A stretch of 64,000 bases of DNA, from contig CAYLKN010000001.1 in NCBI GenBank assembly GCA_964384335.1, positions 60,315 through 124,314 of the forward strand, written 5' to 3'. Of this stretch, positions 16,975 to 27,400 are shown one piece after another; the stretch's first letter is position 1; every line of letters starts with the position of its first letter. Source of the DNA: JAUICS01 sp964384335. Its GTDB lineage: Bacteria; Pseudomonadota; Alphaproteobacteria; Micavibrionales; Micavibrionaceae. Position numbers and translations under genes: made by a program. Under the pieces are notes generated by a model. That model was not told the DNA's origin and made no database searches. It saw only the letters and a list, made by a program, of their open reading frames with translations.

Positions 16975-17646
16975 ATGAGTCAGGATCCCAGAATTGAAAC
17001 TGTCGAGAAAATCATGCCGAAGAGTGGGCATGTGTCTAAAATTGTTGTTTTTCTGCATGGTCTGGGTGCAGACGGAAAAGATCTTATTGATATAGGTGCA
17101 CATTGGCGGGACAGCCTTGATAACACGCTTTTCCTGTCCCCGGATGCTCCGTTTCCATGCGATATGGCACCTTACGGCCGTCAGTGGTTTTCCCTTCAGA
17201 ACCGGAGCATCGAGACTATAAACGAAGGTGTGCGCAGTTCTGCCCCGGCATTAAACGTATTTCTTGATTCGTGTTTGAAAGAACATGGTCTGGATGCTGC
17301 TGATATGGCGGTTGTCGGCTTTTCACAAGGAACCATGATGGCGCTTTATTCACTTCCCCGGAGATTAAAGGCCTGTGCAGGTATTTTGGGCTATTCAGGT
17401 TTGCTTCCCAATGAGGCGGTTTTTGAAAAGGAATGTATTTCCAGGCCGCCGGTTGTTTTGGTTCACGGTAGAAACGACCAGGTTGTGCCGTATTTAGGAA
17501 CAGAAAAAGCCTTCAGCGTTCTGAAAGCAAACAGTTTCGAAGTAAAAAAACATATACTGCCCGGTCTTGAACACGGTATTAATCCTGAAGGGCTTGAGAT
17601 CGGCAAGGACTTTCTGAGAACCCGCCTTGGTATACAGCAGCTTTGA
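16975..17646 (+). CDS. Phospholipase/carboxylesterase family alpha/beta hydrolase
   Basis: A 223-residue Abhydrolase_2 family esterase (YpfH/acyl-thioesterase-like). FLHGLGADGKD forms the oxyanion region, the nucleophile Ser is in GFSQGT, the Asp is in HGRNDQVVP and the His in GLEHGINPEG. No signal peptide is seen, so it is cytoplasmic. Members hydrolyse short acyl esters or thioesters; the natural substrate cannot be deduced. Confidence 0.88.
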   Translation: MSQDPRIETVEKIMPKSGHVSKIVVFLHGLGADGKDLIDIGAHWRDSLDNTLFLSPDAPFPCDMAPYGRQWFSLQNRSIETINEGVRSSAPALNVFLDSCLKEHGLDAADMAVVGFSQGTMMALYSLPRRLKACAGILGYSGLLPNEAVFEKECISRPPVVLVHGRNDQVVPYLGTEKAFSVLKANSFEVKKHILPGLEHGINPEGLEIGKDFLRTRLGIQQL

Positions 17647-17828
17647 TATTTAGCCTAAGGGCGCAATCAAAACGTCTGTTCCTAAAACCGGGGCAAAACT
17701 CGTAAATTTAAAGCCCCTGATTTTGAAAATCGGCATTTTTGAGGTATACTGTGTATATGAACAGGGCCTTTACAAACGACTTGTTTTTCCATCTTTTAAC
17801 GGCCCTCCCACCGTGAGGAGACTGTCTT

Positions 17829-18401
17829 ATGCTTGAATATTCCCGCCCTCTGGAGCAATGTCCAGCCCTTGTATTGAATGCGGACTTCAGACCTTTAAGC
17901 TACTTCCCGTTATCCCTTTGGTCGTGGCAGGATGCCATAAAGGCGATATTTAGAGATTCGGTTACGGTTATATCGGAGTATGAACGTGTTGTTCGTTCAC
18001 CAAGCTGGGTAATAAAGCTGCCCAGTGTTATAGCATTAAAAGACTACATACCGAACAACAGAGCCCCCGCATTTACGCGTTTTAATGTTTTTTTGAGAGA
18101 TCAATGGGTTTGTCAGTATTGCGGTGACCAGTTCAAAACACCGGATCTGACTTTCGATCATGTGATTCCAAAAAGCAAAGGGGGGCGCACCACCTGGGAA
18201 AATATTGTTACGGCCTGCCAGGGCTGTAATACCTTAAAAGGAAACAAGGAGCCCGAAGTTTGCGGGATGCATCCCAGGACAAGGCCATACAGGCCCAGTA
18301 TTCATCAGCTCCAAAGTAATGGCAGAAGTTTCCCCCCCAATTTTTTACATCAAAGCTGGGGGGATTTTTTATACTGGGACACAGAATTGCAGGAATATTA
18401 A
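17829..18401 (+). CDS. HNH endonuclease domain protein
   Basis: A 190-residue protein with an HNH nuclease core: CQYCG, then LTFDHVIPKSKGG, ENIVTACQGCNTLKGNK. The two CxxC pairs should bind zinc, and the DH plus N-x-H/K residues form the active site. The N-terminal ALVLNADFRPLSYFP and C-terminal FLYWDTELQEY are typical of a widely distributed stand-alone subfamily. GAGGAG precedes the start. Its biological role is unknown; it stands alone without a methylase or phage genes nearby. Confidence 0.88.
   Translation: MLEYSRPLEQCPALVLNADFRPLSYFPLSLWSWQDAIKAIFRDSVTVISEYERVVRSPSWVIKLPSVIALKDYIPNNRAPAFTRFNVFLRDQWVCQYCGDQFKTPDLTFDHVIPKSKGGRTTWENIVTACQGCNTLKGNKEPEVCGMHPRTRPYRPSIHQLQSNGRSFPPNFLHQSWGDFLYWDTELQEY
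18333..18370 (+). terminator. Terminator-like hairpin inside the 3' end of the HNH gene
   Basis: Six C (18333-18338) can pair with six G (18358-18363) across a 19-nt loop, followed by six T. It lies within the last ~25 codons of the HNH gene, 72 nt before the convergent gene's stop. The coding sequence there is family-typical, so the hairpin may be coincidental. Confidence 0.35.
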
Positions 18402-18441
18402 TTTCCCGCATCTGTTTTAAATCCCAAGGCTATATTTATGA

Positions 18442-19323
18442 TTACTGGCTTTCGCCGCCTGCTGGCATAATGTCTTGAAGCCGAATGTTAAGATTGTGTT
18501 TTCCTGCCGCTACAATCTCCATTGTTTCGGTGTCGTTCCCCAAAATCGCAAAGCCGTCGAGCGGAACCTGACCTCCGAATCCTGGCCTTTTGTTACCTGA
18601 CTGCATAAGATCTTCCGGAACAAATTCCTCAATATCAATAACGAATGATCCATCGGAATTTTTGAAGGCGTCCGTTATATCTGCGGCGAACTCAACAACA
18701 TTTGTCAATGTCCTTTTTTTAGGGCCATTGAATTCATAAGTTTTGTATCCAATTAACTTTAGTTCCATGGTTTCTGTATTCAGGGCGTTATCGGCAATCG
18801 TGATATTGAAAACAGGTTTAGTGTCCCGTCTTTCAATTCGAACAGGCGATATTCTGGTTTCATTTTCAAGTTTTGCAAACGTGCCAAGAACTTCATCCTG
18901 CTTATAACCGGCCACATCAACCGTCCCGTTGATTACGGCCTGCGGGGTATAGGTTTCGCCTCTGCTGATACGCATTGCATAGTTTAATTGCCTTTCTGAA
19001 CAGAATTCGAGTGCAAAACCTTTGCTGTCCATGCCGTAGTAATCAACATGGCAAGAAAGGGCAAGGATATCTCTTTTATCCTGATTAATCTTCTGAATAA
19101 CCCTGTCTGCTTTTGGACAAAATGTGCAGTCTGTCGAGGTAAAAAGCTCGATAACCTTAATTTCCGTTTCCATTTGATCGATTCTGATATGTTCAAATGA
19201 AATTGGTTCATCAAAACCATGTGAAAACCCTGGCATAATGGATATTGTAAGAAATACCAGCAAACATAAAAATCTGGGGATGTTTAACAAAACATTAATC
19301 TCGTTAATGGTAGACTTAATCAT
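18442..19323 (-). CDS. DUF1223 family secreted thioredoxin-like protein
   Basis: A 293-residue protein with an N-terminal signal peptide (hydrophobic FLCLLVFLTISIM, ending near FSHG). The DUF1223 pattern is clear: VIELFTSTDCTFCPKAD with a CxxC pair, ALSCHVDYYGMD, YAMRISRGETYTPQAVINGT. The family has a thioredoxin-like fold and is common in alphaproteobacteria; its role is not firmly established, though the CxxC suggests periplasmic redox activity. The proposed ATG shares bases with the ATG of the divergent gene. A downstream TTG (in NVLLNIPRF) is an alternative start. Confidence 0.85.
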   Translation of the reverse strand: MIKSTINEINVLLNIPRFLCLLVFLTISIMPGFSHGFDEPISFEHIRIDQMETEIKVIELFTSTDCTFCPKADRVIQKINQDKRDILALSCHVDYYGMDSKGFALEFCSERQLNYAMRISRGETYTPQAVINGTVDVAGYKQDEVLGTFAKLENETRISPVRIERRDTKPVFNITIADNALNTETMELKLIGYKTYEFNGPKKRTLTNVVEFAADITDAFKNSDGSFVIDIEEFVPEDLMQSGNKRPGFGGQVPLDGFAILGNDTETMEIVAAGKHNLNIRLQDIMPAGGESQ

Positions 19324-19870
19324 GGCCGTGAAACGTATTTTAAAAATTAGACTAAAATTTATTTCTAATGTGTTATATTACATAACACCTGTAATTCTCG
19401 CAAGTTTTCTTGTTATCTGTCTGTATGGTACATCATATGCAACTATTATTCCGCAGAAAAATGGAGCCGATGCAGAATCTTCCCAAAGCTCTTCGGAAAG
19501 TTCAGTGGAAGAGGATGACAAAACGAATACGCATGATGGTCTGGGCGTGATCGAGTATCATTTACAGGCGATTAAAAACAAATATGAATCTCAGCTTTGG
19601 CAGACATTGACACTCCGAAAGCAAAAAGAATATGCCTCTCCCTCAAGTTACTGGAGATATGTACAAAATGAGTATAAGCCGCTGAAAAGGCATATATCCT
19701 TCAGTCTTCTGGGAATCGAAACACAAGGAGATAATCAGATTTATAAAATTATGATATTTGGCAGAGACGGGAAATCAACACTAGCCATTTTCAGGCTTAA
19801 GGTCAGCCATGACGGCCTTTGGAAGATAGATGACCTAAAAATTATTGGGGGCGAGGAAACCCCGATTTAA
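19322..19870 (+). CDS. Membrane-anchored or secreted hypothetical protein
   Basis: A 182-residue protein starting at an ATG that overlaps the divergent start codon. The N-terminus is basic and then hydrophobic (YYITPVILASFLVICLYG), acting as a signal anchor or signal peptide ending near SYA. A Ser/Asp/Glu-rich linker follows, then a folded domain with SSYWRYVQNEY and an ending GLWKIDDLKIIGGEE. That ending resembles small periplasmic alpha+beta domains. Function unknown. It lies 92 nt upstream of the hybrid kinase and could be co-transcribed with it. Confidence 0.65.
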   Translation: MAVKRILKIRLKFISNVLYYITPVILASFLVICLYGTSYATIIPQKNGADAESSQSSSESSVEEDDKTNTHDGLGVIEYHLQAIKNKYESQLWQTLTLRKQKEYASPSSYWRYVQNEYKPLKRHISFSLLGIETQGDNQIYKIMIFGRDGKSTLAIFRLKVSHDGLWKIDDLKIIGGEETPI

Positions 19871-19962
19871 TTCTTAATACCCATTTCGCTTATTAAAATA
19901 TTAACCTTGACGCACTATCTATTTAATGTGGAAGTTATCGGCATAATTTAGACAAGGTTTCA

Positions 19963-22900
19963 ATGCGTTTATTTTTCTCAGTATTGTTATTCAGTGTTTC
20001 ATTTTTTGTATTGTCTGTTCCGGGCTTTATTGCGGGCCAGGGTCAAATTTCATTTGCGCAGTCATTTCCCGAATTCACTGTAACGCTCAATTCACGCGAA
20101 CGTGCCTACAGTATTGTGGACAAGGCTCATTATATTAAAGACAATGACAAAACTCTGTCACTTGAGGATGCACGTAACATCTTTTTTGAAAAAAGACGTT
20201 ATGAACTGCCAGGCAAAGGCCTGATAAAAACGCTTGAGAACAATTCAACTTACTGGCTTTTAGTGAATATTGAAAACAGAACGTCTCATGAAGAATGGAT
20301 TTTGGATTTCGGTGATGTTTTCAAAGGACGAAACGGTAGTTTCAAAGATATAAAAATATACGATGCAAATTCGGGTGCAATACAATTTGATCTCAATGAA
20401 AACAAAGACCAAACTTTGCTTGAGGGAATTTCTTTCAGTATCCCCCCTGGTGAGGACAAGCTTGCGGCGTTAAAAATTTCATCCCAGGGTTTTTTTCCGG
20501 TAATTCATAATTTAACCGTTCTGGCCCCAAACAACTATATTACAGAACAATCCGCCAAGTTTACCTTTGCTAATCTGGTGATGTTTCTGCTTGCGTTACT
20601 GTTTTTTGTCTATCTGTATTGCTTTTTGATAACTAAAAATCAGGCCCATCTTTATTTTGCCGGATATTTCATTTTTGCTTTATTTTCCCTGATTTTTTAT
20701 GAGGCTGTCTTTTCTTTGCCGGACTGGCTATCAACTGCTTTATCTCCAATCCTTCTATCCGGGCTCGCGATTTGCGCATTGGGGTATCATAAGGAAAACT
20801 ATGAAAATGTTCTTGGGCTTAGAATTGGCCAACTGTTAATTCATACGCTGGCCGGATCTTTTGTAATTCTTGCAATTGCCTCATTTATAACCGGATTTGG
20901 AATATTTTTTATTCCCGCCTTTTTCCATGTTCTCCTTCTTGCACTGCTTGTGTTCAATGCCGTGCTGGCCTTTACTGACCATAATCGGGCCCGAGAAAGT
21001 AACTACGTCGAAACTGCGGGATGGTTGGCGGCGTTTGCCGGCTATTTTCTGACCGCAGGTGCAAGTTATGGCGTTCTGCCTTTTTCTCCGGGCTTCCTTC
21101 TGCCTGCATTCTGGATTGGCGTTATCATTCAGGGATTGCTTAACATTGCGGACCACAGAAATCTTTTCAGTATGGGAGATGAAGACGCTTTATCGAGAGG
21201 TAAAAAACAGATTCTCCCGATGCAGGAGCAGCTTGAGGCTTTGATACAGGAAAAGGAAAATACGGAATATAAAAGACTTCTCCGTGTAGTGGATAGGGAG
21301 CGAAAAATGATGGCGCGCCTGCGGGAACGTGAAGTCGAGCAGACGGAAGAAATGAGAGCGGCAAAGGAAGCCGCTGATGAGGCTAACCGCTCCAAATCCG
21401 CCTTTCTTGCTGTTATAAGCCATGAAATACGGACACCGATGACGGGTATTATGGGCATGGTTAAGCTTCTGCAGGACAGTAAGTTAACGAAAGAACAACA
21501 TGAATATGCTGCAACAATCGAGGAATCGGGCGATGCAATGCTTTCTTTGTTAAACGACCTTCTTGATTTTGAAAAAATTGAGAGCGGCAAGATTGAACTT
21601 GAACTTATTGATTTTGACTTGCACCGCCTTATACAAAGCATCGTAACTCTGATGAGAGGCCATGCCTCTATCAAATCCAATACAATCAAGGCGGATTTAG
21701 ATGAAAGTGTTCCGCGATACGTTAAGGGTGATCCGAAAAGACTTAAGCAGGTTCTTTTGAATTTATCCGGGAATGCCATTAAATTTACGGAGAACGGCAG
21801 TATCAGGATACAAGTCAAAAGTCTGGATGAAGATAAGGACGAAACAAAAGATATGCACAGTCTTTATTTTTCAGTAGAAGATACAGGCATTGGTATATCG
21901 AAAGACGCCCAGTCAAATCTTTTCAATCCTTTCACTCAGGCTGATCCGAGTATTTCCAGAAAATATGGAGGTACAGGTCTGGGTCTTGCAATATCCCAGA
22001 GACTTATCCAGGCAATGGGCGGATATATTGCGGTTAACAGTACTGAGAGGGAAGGAAGTACGTTTTTCTTTACAATCAGCCTGCCCAGGGGCAGAAGCGA
22101 GCAGGTTGAAATCCTGGAAACGGAAGATGACGGACAGGGGGACAGAGAAGGTATTCCCCTTAAAATTCTTGTGGTTGACGATAACAGGATCAATCAGAAA
22201 GTGATGATAGGCCTTCTTGAGCGCGTCGGGCATTCCGTGGTGGCCATAGGAACCGCTGTTGAAGCTTTGCAGAAGGTTGAGCAGGAGATCTGGGATGTTG
22301 TCCTCATGGATATTGAATTGCCGAATATGAGAGGGGATGAAGTTGCGAAACGCATAATTGCCAATAAAAATCCGGATGTTTCTGACACGCCAATAATTGC
22401 ACTGACCGGAAACGTGGATGATGAGGATGCAAAATCATACAGGGAAGCAGGCATGATTGATGTAATCGGCAAACCCGCAAAGCCTGAGACGTTAAACAGG
22501 GTGCTCTCTAAAATCCAGCCAAGGTCCGGAAAATTCCAGGAGTCTGAAAGACCAGGAAATAACATGAAAGGTAAAACGGGAGCAAAAATGGGGAATTCTC
22601 TGGTTTCTTCTTCCGACTTGCGAGAAGAAACACTCGTTGTTGGCGACGACGGTGAAATGCGGCACACGGCATATAAACTAACGGAAAACGATGACGATAA
22701 GTCTTTTGCAAAAATTAATGAAGCCTTTGATCTGGAAGATGACGAAGACTCTGACACCGATCAGCAACAGCCAAAACGTCAGACTGATGAAAACAGGGCT
22801 GCGGATGATGGAGAAGGGATGAGCGCGGAAGAAATCTTCAATGTTGAAATGCTTCAGAGCCTCAAGGATTACATGGATAAAGACCAGCTTTACGAGCTTC

Positions 22901-23169
22901 TGGATGGGCTTTGGGACAAAAATGCGGAAATCATGGATCGTCTTGATTCTGCCCTCGAAAGCAGGGATTTTGCGGACATTAAGAAGGCTGGCCATGAATT
23001 AAAGGGGATGGCCGGAAATTTTGGCCTTTCCCAGATACAGGACATGGCCGATAAACTTGAAAGATATGCCGCGCAAGAACATATTGACGAGCTGACCAGA
23101 CTTATTGCCAATCTGCCGCAGGCAAACAGAACTGTAAAAGAAAAAATTGACCAGTGGGTTGTTGATTGA
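19963..23169 (+). CDS. Hybrid sensor histidine kinase, 7TMR-DISM type, with receiver and Hpt domains
   Basis: A 1068-residue multi-domain kinase. After a signal peptide comes a periplasmic 7TMR-DISMED2-like domain (about residues 40-190, with STYWLLVNIEN), seven hydrophobic segments (about 200-395), a coiled coil (about 420-475), HisKA with His487 in SHEIRTPMTG, HATPase with FDxxG-type boxes (VEDTGIGIS, KYGGTGLGLAIS), a receiver with Asp783 in VVLMDIELPN, an acidic linker, and an Hpt domain with His1011 in AGHELKGMAGNFG. This gives a complete internal phosphorelay; its output regulator is not in the window. The 7TMR-DISM group often senses carbohydrates or similar ligands, but the ligand here is unknown. 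Confidence 0.92.
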   Translation: MRLFFSVLLFSVSFFVLSVPGFIAGQGQISFAQSFPEFTVTLNSRERAYSIVDKAHYIKDNDKTLSLEDARNIFFEKRRYELPGKGLIKTLENNSTYWLLVNIENRTSHEEWILDFGDVFKGRNGSFKDIKIYDANSGAIQFDLNENKDQTLLEGISFSIPPGEDKLAALKISSQGFFPVIHNLTVLAPNNYITEQSAKFTFANLVMFLLALLFFVYLYCFLITKNQAHLYFAGYFIFALFSLIFYEAVFSLPDWLSTALSPILLSGLAICALGYHKENYENVLGLRIGQLLIHTLAGSFVILAIASFITGFGIFFIPAFFHVLLLALLVFNAVLAFTDHNRARESNYVETAGWLAAFAGYFLTAGASYGVLPFSPGFLLPAFWIGVIIQGLLNIADHRNLFSMGDEDALSRGKKQILPMQEQLEALIQEKENTEYKRLLRVVDRERKMMARLREREVEQTEEMRAAKEAADEANRSKSAFLAVISHEIRTPMTGIMGMVKLLQDSKLTKEQHEYAATIEESGDAMLSLLNDLLDFEKIESGKIELELIDFDLHRLIQSIVTLMRGHASIKSNTIKADLDESVPRYVKGDPKRLKQVLLNLSGNAIKFTENGSIRIQVKSLDEDKDETKDMHSLYFSVEDTGIGISKDAQSNLFNPFTQADPSISRKYGGTGLGLAISQRLIQAMGGYIAVNSTEREGSTFFFTISLPRGRSEQVEILETEDDGQGDREGIPLKILVVDDNRINQKVMIGLLERVGHSVVAIGTAVEALQKVEQEIWDVVLMDIELPNMRGDEVAKRIIANKNPDVSDTPIIALTGNVDDEDAKSYREAGMIDVIGKPAKPETLNRVLSKIQPRSGKFQESERPGNNMKGKTGAKMGNSLVSSSDLREETLVVGDDGEMRHTAYKLTENDDDKSFAKINEAFDLEDDEDSDTDQQQPKRQTDENRAADDGEGMSAEEIFNVEMLQSLKDYMDKDQLYELLDGLWDKNAEIMDRLDSALESRDFADIKKAGHELKGMAGNFGLSQIQDMADKLERYAAQEHIDELTRLIANLPQANRTVKEKIDQWVVD

Positions 23170-23181
23170 TTTACTTGCCGT

Positions 23182-23700
23182 ATGGTTATGCAGGCAAGAG
23201 GTTCGTCCCGTATTATTCTCAAAGAAACGGTTGTTAGTAAGCAGGGCTGCGCGCAATTTGCCCGTAAATGCGTGGCGGAGCTTGTAAAAGGGGATATCGT
23301 TTGCCTGCATGGTACTCTGGGCGCGGGCAAAACATTTATAGCCAGAGAGATGATCAGAGCGATTACCGGGGATGACCTGGCCGAAGTTCCAAGTCCGACC
23401 TATACACTTGCCCAAACCTATGATTCTCAGGATTTTCGAATATGGCATTTTGACTTCTACCGTCTGGAAGATGCTGAAGAAATATATGAAATCGGATGGG
23501 ATGAGGCGATATCCGGCAATCTTGTCCTGATAGAATGGCCTGAAAAAGCTGAGAATTTAATTCCCGCCTACGCAAAGCATCTTTATATTGAGTTTGATAA
23601 GGCCGATGAGGAGACAGAAAAAAATTTACAGGAAAATGAGACAAGACATCTTATACTGACGGATACAACCAGGGACTTGGAAAAAGCGCGAAAACCATGA
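23182..23700 (+). CDS. tsaE: tRNA N6-threonylcarbamoyladenosine biosynthesis ATPase TsaE
   Basis: A 172-residue P-loop ATPase of the t6A37 tRNA modification complex with TsaB and TsaD. Walker A is GTLGAGKTF, followed by EVPSPTYTLAQTY, HFDFYRLEDAEE and LVLIEWPEKAE, all family landmarks. It is the first gene of a run tsaE, murU-like, addB, addA; its stop overlaps the next ATG as ATGA. Confidence 0.94.
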   Translation: MVMQARGSSRIILKETVVSKQGCAQFARKCVAELVKGDIVCLHGTLGAGKTFIAREMIRAITGDDLAEVPSPTYTLAQTYDSQDFRIWHFDFYRLEDAEEIYEIGWDEAISGNLVLIEWPEKAENLIPAYAKHLYIEFDKADEETEKNLQENETRHLILTDTTRDLEKARKP

Positions 23701-24443
23701 AACATGAAAAAGCGGCAGTAAAACAGGCCATAATACTGTGTGCCGGCTATGGCCGCAGAATGGCACCTTTGACTGACAAAATGCCAAAGCCGCTTGTCAG
23801 TGTTGCGGGCCGTCCAATTCTCGACTACATCCTTGATGGACTGCGTAAAGAGGGAATTGAAAAAATAGTAATGAACACGCATTATCATGCGCATCAAATC
23901 AAAGATTATGTATCGGGAATTACGGATTCGAAAGCGCCCGAAATTATCATCTCGCATGAAGAAAAACTTCTGAACACCGGGGGCGGCATTTTGAAAGCCC
24001 TGACATATCTGGATGATGATACAGTCTTTGTATTAAGCGGTGATTCCATATGGCATGACAATTACGGTACAACTCTTTTGAGAAAGATGGAATCAGTCTG
24101 GGATCCTCAGAAAATGGATTGCCTGATTGCGCTCCAGAAAACTGACAGGGTAAGAGTTGGAAAAGCAGTCGGGGACTATAATATTGACGAAAATGGCAAA
24201 TGCATAAGAAGTCCTGATAAAACGGGAGACTGTATGTTTACCGGTATACGCATTCTTCACCGCCGATTATTTCCAGAGTGTATCCCTGAACAGCCGTTTT
24301 CTTTTCTTGATCTGATGGATAAAGCTGAGGGCGGCGGCCGCCTGCACGGTATAATAAACAGTGCGGGTGACTGGTATCATCTTTCCACACCTGCTGATAT
24401 CTGTACACTTTCGAACTTGATGCTTGGACGGGTACCGGCCTGA
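23697..24443 (+). CDS. murU: Nucleotidyltransferase, MurU-like
   Basis: A 248-residue sugar-phosphate nucleotidyltransferase. It has the signature ILCAGYGRRMAPLTDKMPKPL, plus GGGILKAL and LSGDSIW. MurU converts N-acetylmuramate-1-phosphate to UDP-MurNAc in a peptidoglycan recycling route that bypasses de novo synthesis; the kinase AmgK supplies its substrate. In many alphaproteobacteria an AmgK-like phosphotransferase gene lies between tsaE and murU, but here tsaE and this gene overlap by 4 nt and no such gene is present. General mannose-1-phosphate guanylyltransferase activity is an alternative. Confidence 0.8.
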   Translation: MKHEKAAVKQAIILCAGYGRRMAPLTDKMPKPLVSVAGRPILDYILDGLRKEGIEKIVMNTHYHAHQIKDYVSGITDSKAPEIIISHEEKLLNTGGGILKALTYLDDDTVFVLSGDSIWHDNYGTTLLRKMESVWDPQKMDCLIALQKTDRVRVGKAVGDYNIDENGKCIRSPDKTGDCMFTGIRILHRRLFPECIPEQPFSFLDLMDKAEGGGRLHGIINSAGDWYHLSTPADICTLSNLMLGRVPA

Positions 24444-24451
24444 ATAGTTTT

Positions 24452-27400
24452 ATGCAGAAAATAGGAAAAAAACCTTCCCTTTACACAATACCCCCGGGCT
24501 ATCCTTTCCTGACCTCTCTTGCGAAAGGATTGCTGGAGGAGACGGTGGGCAAAACGGAAGAACTAGGACAATATCTGGTTTTTTTACCAACGCGCAGGGC
24601 GTGCCGGGAGCTGCAGACTGAACTTCTGCGCCTTACGGACGGCAAACCGCTTATTCTTCCCGGAATTCAGCCTTTGGGCGATATTGATGCCGATGAGCTG
24701 TTTTTTCTGGACGGCAGTGCAGGCGAAACTATTGCAAGGATTCCCCCGCCAATACCGCGAATGAAGCGATTATTCCTTTTATCGCGTCTTGTCAGTGCCT
24801 TGCCCGGTTATGGTGCGGATCAGATTCAGGCCATGAAACTGGCTGATGCCCTGGGCCGCTTTATTGATCATGTCCATGCCGAAGGTCTGGATCTTAAAAA
24901 TCTGGAAACAATCGTATCTGAAGAATTTGCGGAACACTGGCAGATATCACTTGATTATCTGTCTGTACTGGGTAAGGCGTGGCCGGAGATACTGGCTGAA
25001 AACGGTTTTATTGATCCTGCGGATTACAGAAACCGGATATTGAATGCCGCCTCGGGGGCGTTCGAAAATTCACCGCCTTCAGGGCCTGTAATAGCGGCTG
25101 GTTCGACCGGATCGCTGCCGGCTACACGGAACTTTTTAAAGACAATTTCCAGAATGAGCGACGGGCGGGTTATTCTTCCCGGGCTCAATCAGTATTGCAG
25201 TGAGACAATCTGGGAAAATATTGACGAGCTGCATCCGCAATACGCCCTTAAAAATCTTGTTAACACATTGGAAACGGACCGGAGTGAAATTGAAATCTGG
25301 CCGTTTCTGACGGTTCCCGAGGCAGGTTTAAGCCAGCCAGGCCTGACGCGCAAAATAATCGAAACCCGGCAAATGCTTGCCTCTTGCTTCATGTGCCCGG
25401 CGGATACACTCGCCGTCCGGCAAGAAGATAATGGATATGACTCAAGGATTTCAGGAAATAATCTTGAAAAGGCACTTGAAGATCTGACCTATTGCGCCTG
25501 CATGTCTGAGGAGGAGGAGGCAAAAGTGATTGCACTTATTCTCAGGGAAACCCTTGAAACGCCTCACAAAACTGCGGCTGTTGTTACACCCGACAGGAAA
25601 ATTGCCAGGAGAATAATGGCGCAGTGTCTGCGCTGGGGCATTACTATTGAAGACAGTGCGGGGTGCGCCCTTTCACATACACGTACAGGTCAGTTTCTGA
25701 AAACGGTTATGGACTGTGTGCTGGACAGGTTTTCGCCTTTAACTCTCCTGGCACTTTTAAAACATGAATTCTGCAATCCCGGAACGGAACCGGAAACGTA
25801 CAGGCATGTTGTCGGAAATCTTGATTATTATCTGCGGGGATTGAGGCCAGCCGACGGGATTCAGGGTGTTCGTGACAGAATACGCGAAAAGGAAAAAGAT
25901 CATGACTACGATAAGGCGATATTTTCAGGTATTTACACTTTGCTTGATAAGCTTGAAGAGGCCTTCAGGCCGCTTGCGAACATCTCAGGCAAAGGTGAGG
26001 CTCGTTTCTCAGACTGGATCAGCGCGCATCTGGAAGTTTGTGAAACATTGTCATCCTCATACAAAAGATTATGGGGCGATGATGAAGGGGAGGCAGCCGC
26101 CGGATTTTTTGCGGCCCTTTCAGAAAACTCCGGTTTGACGAAAGAAATGAATGGTCATGCCTATCGTGTGCTTCTTGATCATCTCATGAACGATGTTGTC
26201 GTACGGCCAAAATTCGGCATGCATCCCAGACTTAAGATATACGGCCAGCTTGAGGCGCGCCTTCTGCATGCGGATGTGCTTGTCCTTGCAGGACTTAATG
26301 AAGGACAGTGGCCGGAAAATCCGGCGGCTGATCCATGGATGTCTCGGCCTATGCGAAAAGCATTTGGTATGACGTTGCAGGACATAGGTATCGGCCAGTC
26401 GGCACACGATTTTGTGGAGTATTTCTGTGCGCCTCGGGTTATTTTGACCCGTTCGGAAAAAAATGAGGGAATTCCGACCGTTCCTTCGCGGTGGATACAG
26501 CGTCTGAGCATGACCTTGAAAGCTTTTGTCACTGAAGGCAAGGCGAGTAAGGAGCAGGGCTCTGAAGAGTTTGGTCTGGGGCCGGGGTTTTACATTGAAT
26601 ACGCAAGATCGCTGGATTGCCACCGATCTCCGATTCAGGCCTGGCCAAGACCTTCTCCCCGCCCGCCTGTAAACAAAAGGCCACGCAGATTGTCGGCAAC
26701 GAAAATTGAAACATGGATGCGCGACCCTTATGCCCTTTATGCGGAGAAGATTTTGCGCCTTGCAAAGCTCGATCCGCCAGACAAGGAACCGGGCGCACTT
26801 GAAAAAGGCGTATGGATCCATGATATTCTGGAACGGTTTGTAACGGCGTATCCTGATCAAATGCCAGATAATGCGGCCGATATTCTTTTATCCTATGGCT
26901 GGGAATTGCTTGGCGACATGCGTACGGACAAAACGGTTGCGGGATACTGGTGGCCAAGATTTGAAAATATTACACACTGGTTTGTCCGTAATGAACTGGA
27001 CAGGCGACAACAATACAGATCCGCAGTAATCGAGGAAAAAGGAAGTACGATTCTGGATGGTCCTGCAGGACCTTTTGAACTTACCGCAAAGGCGGACAGG
27101 ATTGACAGATCAATCAGGAACGGTCTGACCCTTATAGATTACAAAACCGGACAGCCGCCCACAAAGAAAGACGTGATAAGAGGAATTGCGCCGCAGCTCG
27201 GAATTGAGGCGTTGATTTTAAAACAAGGGGGGTTTGAAAATTGTGGGGCAGGAGGGGAGATTGAATCTCTTGAGTACTGGGTCCTGAAAGGGCGCGCGCC
27301 GGCAGCGGAGGTTACGGAGATAAATCCGGGAAAAGATAAAACTCTTGATGATTTTGTTTGTTCGGTCGAGGAAGGAATAACAAATCTGGTCAGTGTTTTT

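Noticed and set aside
26120..26860. Long minus-strand frame of 246 codons
   Set aside because: It lies wholly inside addB, has no start signal, and its product is a Cys/Arg-rich mirror of coding sequence.
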